Origin: Polyodon spathula
Taxonomy: Eukaryota > Chordata > Actinopteri > Acipenseriformes > Polyodontidae
Direction: 5' to 3'
DNA: 64,000 bases
Assembly: GCF_017654505.1 (NCBI RefSeq)
Contig: NC_054540.1
Location: 40,039,468-40,103,467 of the forward strand
The stretch's first letter is position 1; each line of letters begins with the position of its first letter. Made by a program: the position numbers and the translations under genes. Of the stretch, positions 57,499-64,000 are shown in pieces. The notes beneath the pieces are model-generated. The model had not been told where the DNA came from. It made no database searches and worked only from the letters and a program-made list of their open reading frames with translations.

Positions 57499-58462
57499 AT
57501 GTATGCCATCAGTACCGTCAATGTTAACGGGTGCAAGGACCATTTCCGCAGGGCCCAGGTAATCTCCTACCTGAAAAAGGGAGGTTACTCTGTGTGCTTC
57601 CTGCAGGAAACCCACTTGACACCGCAGGCCGAGGCCAACTGGCTGCTAGAGTGGGGGGGGAGAGTGTCGTTTAGCCACCTCACCGAGTCATCTTGTGGGG
57701 TGACGACGCTCTTTTCCGGGTCCTTCGTTCCGACGGTACTCGATGTGGTCAACGTCGTGCCGGGCCGTCTCTTACACCACCGGATCCGGGACGGGGACGC
57801 TACCGTTCACCTCCTGAACGTGTACGCTCCGTCCACGGGTCCGGCGAGGGTTCAATTCTTCCGCCAGATGTCCGCCCACCTGAACACCATTGGCGCCGAC
57901 GAGCTCGTGGTCCTCGGGGGGGACTTCAACTGCACCCTCGAGGCCGCGGACCGGGTGGGGCGGGAACCCTACCCGCTCTCGTCGGCGGTCCTGAGAGAGC
58001 TGATCGCTCGGCTCTCTCTGGTGGACATCTGGCGGTGGCAACACCCGGATGCCTCGGCCTTCACCTACACCCGGGTGAGGGAGGGGCGGGTGTCCCAGTC
58101 CCGGATCGACAGGTTCTACGTCTCGCGGAACCACGCTCACTGCGTTCGCTCCTCCGACATCAGGCCGGCGCCGTTCACGGACCACAACCTGGTGGTCGTG
58201 ACGGTGGCCGTGGCGCCAGCTAGGCACGTCGCTGCCTACTGGCACTTCAACAACAGCCTGTTGGAGGACGAGCGCTTTGAGTGGTCTTTCCGGGACTTTT
58301 GGACGGTCTGGCACGGCAGGCGATCTCGATTCCCCATGTGGCGTCAGTGGTGGGACGTGGGGAAAGCGCAGATCAAGATCCTCTGTCAGGAGTACACGAG
58401 GGGCACGAGCAGGTGGAGGGACTCGGTCTGGAGAGCCGCCGGCTCGCGGGGACCAACTCGAG
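57499..58462 (+). CDS. Tx1-type ORF2, AP-like endonuclease domain (3' truncated)
   Basis: ATG at 57499. About 310 residues open, with the whole AP-endonuclease fold marked by motifs: TVNVNGCKDHFRR (metal-binding Asn), FLQETHL (Glu), NVYAPSTGPA, LGGDFNC (Asp/Asn), SRIDRFYVS and FTDHNLVVV (Asp/His). This enzyme nicks the target DNA to prime reverse transcription. Beyond about 58420 the frame may already have shifted, since an adjacent frame reads GLESRRLAGTNSS. The RT is gone. No lesion is seen in the endonuclease itself. Confidence 0.85.
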
Positions 58463-58810
58463 CAGAGCGTGCATGCTCCTATTATTATGCCTTTTGAATT
58501 TTTGTCTGTTATTCTGACCCATATTGATTCGGTTTTATTTTCTTTGTCCAGGTTTAACACCTGGGCTTCAAGACTGTTTCTTATGTATAGCGCTACCCCT
58601 CCTCCTCGTCTGTCCTGCCTGTCTTTCCTATACAGTGTATACCCACAAATATTATATTCGTCCCCATCACTCTCAGATAACCACGTTTCTGTAACACCTA
58701 TCACATCATAGTTACCTGTTAGTGCAGTAGCTTCAAGTTCTAGAATTTTGTTTCTGATACTTCTAGCATTTAGATAAATACATTTAATGGTTGTCTTACC
58801 TGAGTTGTTG
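58463..58810 (-). CDS. CR1 ORF2 N-terminus, endonuclease start (CR1-H)
   Basis: It encodes LNARSIRNKI, VTETWLSESDG and RRGGGVALYIRN, then IIIGAC, where Tx1-D sequence begins. It is the first third of the AP-endonuclease. No ATG precedes LNARSIRNKI closely, so translation may depend on reinitiation after ORF1. Confidence 0.85.
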
Positions 58811-58868
58811 TTCTTGTTTTGATGCGGTCTCCCTTCTGTTTTTTTGTTGATTTCTCCCCCCTTCCTTT

Positions 58869-59891
58869 CTAGTTTAAATGCTTCCGAACCTGCTCGAGGA
58901 TCTTTTCTCCAAGTAGACTAGTTCCCTTGTTATTTAAATGCAGTCCATCCCGTCTATACAGATAGTCCTCGTTGTAGAATGTGGTCCAATGATCAAGATA
59001 GGTGAAGCCTTCCTGTGTGCACCACGTCTTCAGCCATTCGTTTTGATTAACTATTTCCAGCTGTCCATATGGTCCTTTGCAAGGTGCGGGAAGTATACCA
59101 GAAAATACCACAGTTTTGGTTTTCTCTTTTAATTTCCTTCCTAGCTCTCTGAATTTGTTTTGCAGGGATTTTGGTCTGTCTCTTCCAATGTTGTTTGTAC
59201 CGATGTGGACGACTACTACCGGGTCGTCTCCTGTTCGTTCTAGGAGCCTGTCCACGTTCTCAGTGATGTGCTTGACCGAGGCTCCCGGAAGGCAGCACAC
59301 TGTTGTAGTAAGGGGGTCCAAACTGCGAATTGAACTTGCTGTGTTTCTCAATATGGAGTCCCCAACAATCATGACCACCCTTCTTTTTGCTGTCTGGTCA
59401 CCACTGTCAATAGGGTCCTGGATGTTGTTCCTTTCATTCTCTTGTTGTTGGTTCTGCTCATCAAAATTCTGAAGTGACTCAAATCTGTTGGTTGTTTTGA
59501 TTTCTGGTGGTTGTGTTTGACGAAGTTTCTTTTTTTCCCTGCTTCTGCCTACCTGAACCCAGCTGTTCTGACCTTCTATCTCCCTGGTGGCTTTCAGTTT
59601 GTTAGGGGTGATGCAGACTTCCATGAATTGTGGGTGTGCCAGTTCCTCAAGATCCTGTTGCTGTCTCACTTCTTCCAGCTCCATTTCTAGCATACTTACT
59701 AGTTTATGCAAATCCTGGATCGCGCGGCACTTTACGCACACTTGGTTTAGCTCCGCTGGGTTTTCTCGGTAGGGGAAGCGCACCACCGGGTGCCCGAACT
59801 CCCCACAGGCAAGGCACCAGCCTTGCGCCTCTAGACCACCGAGGAGCTCCTTCAGGTCCTGGCAGCCATCTCTCCAGCACCAGCCTTCCAT
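58869..59891 (-). CDS. CR1 ORF1, complete: zinc-finger-like, coiled coil, SGNH hydrolase
   Basis: 340 codons from ATG at 59891 to TAG, uninterrupted. Residues about 30-65 carry CLACGEFGHPVVRF and CVKCRAIQ, a cysteine/histidine arrangement like zinc knuckles for RNA binding. About 66-92 is a likely coiled coil (KLVSMLEMELEEVRQQQDLE) for oligomerisation. About 175-340 is an SGNH hydrolase: VGDSILR (Ser nucleophile), LPGAS, HIGTNNIG, RRDGLHLN (Asp/His). This three-part layout agrees with ORF1 proteins described for CR1 and L2 elements. It is the only full-length ORF1 of this family in the window and defines the native start. Confidence 0.92.
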   Translation of the reverse strand: MEGWCWRDGCQDLKELLGGLEAQGWCLACGEFGHPVVRFPYRENPAELNQVCVKCRAIQDLHKLVSMLEMELEEVRQQQDLEELAHPQFMEVCITPNKLKATREIEGQNSWVQVGRSREKKKLRQTQPPEIKTTNRFESLQNFDEQNQQQENERNNIQDPIDSGDQTAKRRVVMIVGDSILRNTASSIRSLDPLTTTVCCLPGASVKHITENVDRLLERTGDDPVVVVHIGTNNIGRDRPKSLQNKFRELGRKLKEKTKTVVFSGILPAPCKGPYGQLEIVNQNEWLKTWCTQEGFTYLDHWTTFYNEDYLYRRDGLHLNNKGTSLLGEKILEQVRKHLN

Positions 59892-59973
59892 TTATTTATT
59901 TATTTTTCTAATCCACACACCTCTCCTGGTCTGACGCTTAGAGGCGCTGTTAAATCCCACGCAGGACACCGCG

Positions 59974-60032
59974 TGTTACAAAGACGGCCGAGTGGGTGAC
60001 GTCAGAACCAGGAAAGGAATGAACACAAAATT
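59974..60032 (-). mobile_element. LTR remnant left of CR1-I
   Basis: TGTTACAAAGACGGCCGAGT then GGGTGACGTCAG matches the terminal 55 bp or so of the LTR at 12344. Homology stops at ACACAAA, where CR1-I begins. Confidence 0.8.
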
Positions 60033-60071
60033 GCCGCGCAATCCAGGTTTTGCATAAACTAGTATAATAGT

Positions 60072-60896
60072 ATGCTAGAAATGGAGCTGGAAGAAGTGCG
60101 ACAGCAACAGGATCTTGAGGAACTGGCACACCCACAATTCATGGAAGTCTGCATCACCCCTAACAGACTGAAAGCCACCAGGGAGATAGAAGGTCAGAAC
60201 AGCTGGGTTCAGGTAGGCAGAAGCAGGGAAAAAAAGAAACTTCGTCAAACACAACCACCAGAAATCAAAACAACCAACAGATTTGAGTCACTTCAGAATT
60301 TTGATGAGCAGAACCAACAACAAGAGAATGAAAGGAACAACATCCAGGACCCTATTGACAGTGGTGACCAGACAGCAAAAAAAAGGGAGGTCATGATTGT
60401 TGGGGACTCCATATTGAGAAACACAGCAAGTTCAATTCGCAGTTTGGACCCCCTTACTACAACAGTGTGCTGCCTTCCGGGAGCCTCGGTCAAGCACATC
60501 ACTGAGAACGTGGACAGGCTCCTAGAACGAACAGGAGACGACCCGGTAGTAGTCGTCCACATCGGTACAAACAACATTGGAAGAGTCAGACCAAAATCCC
60601 TGCAAAACAAATTCAGAGAGCTAGGAAGGAAATTAAAAGAGAAAACCAAAACTGTGGTATTTTCTGGTATACTACCCGCACCTTGCAAAGGACCATATGG
60701 ACAGCTGGAAATAATTAATCAAAACGCATGGCTGAAGATGTGGTGCACACGGGAAGGCTTCACCTATCTTGATCATTGGACCACATTCTACAACGAGGAC
60801 TATCTGTATAGACGGGATGGACTGCATTTAAATAACAAGGGAACTAGTCTACTCGGAGAAAAGATCCTCGAGCAGGTTCGGAAGCATTTAAACTAG
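60072..60896 (+). CDS. CR1 ORF1, N-terminally truncated (CR1-I)
   Basis: Open from an internal Met (MLEMELEEVRQQQ) in the coiled coil to TAG at 60896. All four SGNH blocks are intact (VGDSILR, LPGAS, HIGTNNIG, DGLHLN). The zinc-finger-like N-terminus is missing because of 5' truncation, and a TAA/TAG cluster near 60056-60068 lies just upstream. Compared with CR1-H it differs by scattered substitutions only. Confidence 0.9.
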   Translation: MLEMELEEVRQQQDLEELAHPQFMEVCITPNRLKATREIEGQNSWVQVGRSREKKKLRQTQPPEIKTTNRFESLQNFDEQNQQQENERNNIQDPIDSGDQTAKKREVMIVGDSILRNTASSIRSLDPLTTTVCCLPGASVKHITENVDRLLERTGDDPVVVVHIGTNNIGRVRPKSLQNKFRELGRKLKEKTKTVVFSGILPAPCKGPYGQLEIINQNAWLKMWCTREGFTYLDHWTTFYNEDYLYRRDGLHLNNKGTSLLGEKILEQVRKHLN

Positions 60897-60919
60897 AAAG
60901 GAAGGGGGGAGAAATCAAC

Positions 60920-63740
60920 AAAAAAACAGAAGGGAGACCGCATCAAAACAAGAACAACAACTCAGGTAAGACAACCATTAAATGTATTTATCTAAATGCT
61001 AGAAGTATCAGAAACAAAATTCTAGAACTTGAAGCTACTGCACTAACAGGTAACTATGATGTGATAGGTGTTACAGAAACGTGGTTATCTGAGAGTGATG
61101 GGGACGAATATAATATTTGTGGGTATACACTGTATAGGAAAGACAGGCAGGACAGAAGAGGAGGAGGGGTAGCGCTATACATAAGAAACAGTCTTGAAGC
61201 CCAGGTGTTAAACCTGGACAAAGAAAATAAAACCGAATCAATATGGGTCAGAATAACGGACAAAAATTCAAAAGGCATAATAATAGGAGCATGCTATAGA
61301 CCGCCAGATTCAGACGGTGAGCACAATAATCTGTTATACAATGACATTAGAAATGTGTGTAGCAAAGGAGAAGCCATACTAATGGGGGATTTCAACTTCC
61401 CCCAAATAAAATGGGAAAACCCGGTGGGTAGCGCGAAGGATGAAATAGAAATGGTGGAAATGACAAATGACTGCTTCCTAACACAATTTGTGAAGGCACC
61501 CACTAGAGGGGAGGCATGCCTTGATTTAGTCTTTTCAAATAACGAAGATAGAATAACTAAAACAGAGGTCAGAGAACCACTGGCAAACTCAGACCACAAC
61601 ATGGTCTCATTTGAAGTGTTTTTTAAATCCCCAAAAGAAATGACTAAAGCTAAGGTTTACAATTTTAGAAAAGCAAACTATGAAGGTATGAAACAGAGAC
61701 TAACAGAAGTAGATTGGAGTAAAATAGAGAAAACACCCACAGAAGAAGGATGGTTGTTCTTCAAAAATGTAGTACTAGAGGCGCAAAACAATTATATCCC
61801 TAAAGTAGACAAATCTAAATGTAAAACTAAATTGCCAAAATGGTTTAATAGATCAATTAAAAAAAATATTCAGCGAAAAAAGGCACTTTACAGAGCATTA
61901 AAAAAGGACCAAAAAGAAAGTACGCAGAAAGAGTACACAGAACTGCAAACGCAAGTCAAAAAGGAAGTTAGAAAGGCCAAGAGAGAAATAGAAATAAACA
62001 TTGCTAAGGGAGCTAAAACCAATTCCAAAATGTTTTTCCAATATTACAACAGCAAGAGAACATTCAAAGAGGAGATTAAATGTTTAAGAGATACAAATGG
62101 CAAAATCGTAGATGAAGAAAAAAAAAATAGCAAATATATTAAATGATTACTTTTCACAAGTTTTTACAAAGGAAGATACTGACAACATGCCCCACATGTC
62201 ATCCAGTTCCTGTCCAGTTTTAAATAACTTTAGCATAACTGAGGCAGAAGTGTTAAAGGGACTAGGAGCTCTTAAAATAAACAAATCCCCTGGGCCGGAT
62301 GAGATCCTCCCAGTAGTACTCAAAGAAATGAAAGAAGTAATTTACAAACCGCTAACCAAGATCATGCAGCAGTCTCTTGACACAGGGGTGGTACCAACAG
62401 ACTGGAAAATTGCAAACGTAATACCGATCCACAAAAAGGGAAACAAAACTGAACCAGGTAACTACAGACCAGTAAGCCTGACTTCTATTATATGCAAACT
62501 TATGGAAACTATAATAAGATCCAAAATGGAAAATTACCTATATGGTAACAGGGTCCTGGGAGACAGTCAACATGGTTTTAGGAAAGGGAGATCGTGTCTA
62601 ACTAACTTGCTTGATTTTTTTGAGGATGCAACATCCATAATGGATAATTGCAAAGCATATGACATGGTTTATTTAGATTTCCAGAAAGCTTTTGACAAAG
62701 TCCCGCACAAAAGATTAATTCTCAAACTGAACGCAGTTGGGATTCAAGGAAACACATGTACATGGATTAGGGAGTGGTTAACATGTAGAAAACAGAAAGT
62801 ACTGATTAGAGGAAAAACCTCAGAATGGAGTGTGGTAACCAGCGGTGTACCACAGGGATCAGTATTAGGTCCTCTGCTATTCCTAATCTACATTAATGAT
62901 TTAGATTCTGGTATAGTAAGCAAACTTGTTAAATTTGCAGACGACACAAAAGTAGGAGGAGTGGCAAACACTGTTGCAGCAGCAAAGGTCATTCAAAATG
63001 ATCTAGACAAGATTCAGAACTGGGCAGACACATGGCAAATGACATTTAATAGAGAAAAGTGTAAGGTACTGCACGCAGGAAATAAAAATGTACATTATAA
63101 ATATCATATGGGAGATATTGAAATTGGAGAAGGAATCTATGAAAAAGACCTAGGAGTTTTTGTTGACTCAGAAATGTCTTCATCTAGACAATGTGGGGAA
63201 GCTATAAAAAAGGCTAACAAGATGCTCGGATACATTGTGAAAAGTGTTGAATTTAAATCAAGGGAAGTAATGTTAAAACTGTACAATGCACTAGTAAGAC
63301 CTCATCTTGAATATTGTGTTCAGTTCTGGTCACCTCGCTATAAAAAAGATATTGCTGCTCTAGAAAGAGTGCAAAGAAGAGCGACCAGAATTATTCCGGG
63401 CTTAAAAGGCATGTCATATGCAGACAGGCTAAAAGAATTGAATCTGTTCAGTCTTGAACAAAGAAGACTACGTGGCGACCTAATTCAAGCATTCAAAATT
63501 CTAAAAGGTATTGACAGTGTCGACCCAAGGGACTTTTTCAGCCTGAAAAAAGAAACAAGGACCAGGGGTCACAAATGGAGTTTAGAAAAAGGGGCATTCA
63601 GAACAGAAAATAGGAGACACTTTTTTACACAGAGAATTGTGAGGGTCTGGAATCAACTCCCCAGTAATGTTGTTGAAGCTGACACCCTGGGATCCTTCAA
63701 GAAGCTGCTTGATGAGATTTTGGGATCAATAAGCTACTAA
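60920..63740 (+). pseudogene. CR1 ORF2, endonuclease-RT with one frameshift (CR1-I)
   Basis: The frame is open from before LNARSIRNKI (about 60980) through VTETWLSE, MGDFNFPQIKW and SDHNMVSF (endonuclease) and a basic linker, to about 62115. There a run of ten A (nine in CR1-D) shifts frame and leads to a stop at 62146. The rest, 62112-63740, is open to the normal end with all RT motifs, including DFQKAFDKVPH and FADDTKVGG. No ATG stands near the true start of the endonuclease, so initiation may be non-standard or coupled to ORF1. Confidence 0.93.
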
Positions 63741-63811
63741 CAACCAAACGAGCAAGATGGGCCGAATGGCCTCCTCTCGTTTGTAAACGTTTTTATGTTC
63801 TTATGTTCTTA

Positions 63812-63962
63812 TATAACAGACAATATACACAGGGGCGGGCACTTTGTCACATAAACGTATACAAGCAATTAAAGTGCTACCACACGCAACATATAACAGA
63901 CAATATACACAGGGGCGGGCACTTTGTCACATAAACGTATACAAGCAATGAAAGTGCTACAA
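63812..63962. repeat. Tandem 80-bp repeat holding LTR ends
   Basis: Two units, each with ATAACAGACAATATACACAG, GGGCGGGCACTTTGTCACAT and AAACGTATACAAGCAAT. The first half is the terminus of the LTR family at 12344; the second is flanking DNA. The first unit is cut by the CR1-I end. Confidence 0.85.
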
Positions 63963-63977
63963 AACAAATTATATATA

Positions 63978-64000
63978 TGGTTGTAGTCAAAAGTTTACAT
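63978..64000 (+). mobile_element. Likely Tc1/mariner end cut by the window edge
   Basis: TATATA then TGGTTGTAGTCAAAAGTTTA, resembling Tc1-family ends of the CAGTTGAAGTCGGAAGTTTA type, with the TA target on its left. The rest lies outside the window. Confidence 0.5.

Larger units (their letters stand above)
53811..58462 (+). mobile_element. Tx1-type LINE, 5' half (Tx1-D)
   Basis: A 0.9-kb T-rich leader, a GC-rich ORF1 with a CCHC zinc knuckle, and the endonuclease part of ORF2. The sequence then stops before the RT. The GC-rich body stands out sharply from the AT-rich surroundings. LINE copies usually lose their 5' end; this one lost its 3' half and must have been cut by a later deletion. Confidence 0.87.
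58463..59973 (-). mobile_element. CR1-type LINE, 5' part of CR1-H
   Basis: From GCATGCTCCTATTATTATGC (endonuclease region of ORF2) through the ORF1-ORF2 spacer and complete ORF1, to about 80 bp of possible 5'UTR (59892-59973). Together with 52926-53810 it makes a CR1 copy lacking about 1.65 kb of its middle. Confidence 0.88.
60031..63811 (+). mobile_element. CR1-type LINE, longest copy CR1-I
   Basis: 3.8 kb, beginning inside ORF1 at TGCCGCGCAATCC and ending in octamers at 63811. Both sides carry pieces of the same LTR family, so it lies in an LTR whose middle is missing. Only one frame lesion was found in ORF2. Confidence 0.95.

Overview
The window is vertebrate repeat DNA, most likely from a ray-finned fish. 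The evidence is several Tc1/mariner families, DIRS-type elements, a CR1-type LINE ending in TTCTTATG octamers, Tx1-group LINEs, Gypsy-type LTRs and long CA/TA microsatellites in AT-rich DNA. The mix of many near-identical CR1 copies with DIRS and Tc1 would suit a non-teleost such as a sturgeon, paddlefish or gar. That placement is inference from repeat content only. No host gene, tRNA gene or CRISPR array could be supported; almost every long reading frame belongs to a mobile element.

Layout. 0-5 kb: two 5'-truncated Tx1-type LINE tails in tandem, separated by copies of one target duplication, then a probable 295-bp solo LTR and a Tc1 element whose two halves form a long palindrome. 7-24 kb: CR1 copies A-E (A and E minus; B, C and D plus), a 600-bp solo LTR with a 5-bp target duplication, and older L2- and CR1-like relics. 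24-41 kb: a 431-bp solo LTR, a tRNA-derived SINE head, DIRS element 1 (minus, invaded by CR1-F), a Gypsy protease relic, Tc1-B, two further LTRs, and DIRS element 2 (plus, 3' truncated). 41-46 kb: three different Tc1 families (C, D, E) nearly end to end, with only microsatellite DNA between them. 46-53 kb: a perfect-TIR MITE, a Tx1 tail with a clear 15-bp target duplication, an LTR fragment and a minisatellite-rich block. 53-64 kb: the 5' half of a Tx1-type LINE embedded in a CR1 copy (CR1-H), then a nearly complete CR1 (CR1-I) sitting in LTR remnants.

How the parts work together. CR1 ORF1 encodes zinc-knuckle-like cysteines, a coiled coil and an SGNH hydrolase. ORF2 encodes an AP-type endonuclease and a reverse transcriptase. 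The CR1 copies are so alike in protein that the family must have been active recently. Most lesions seen in the longest copies are one- or two-base changes in homopolymers. Tc1 copies all carry broken DDE transposases. The two DIRS copies have lost different parts of the pol region, so together they show every domain of the family. The main interest is in rearrangements and insertion footprints rather than in a new gene system.
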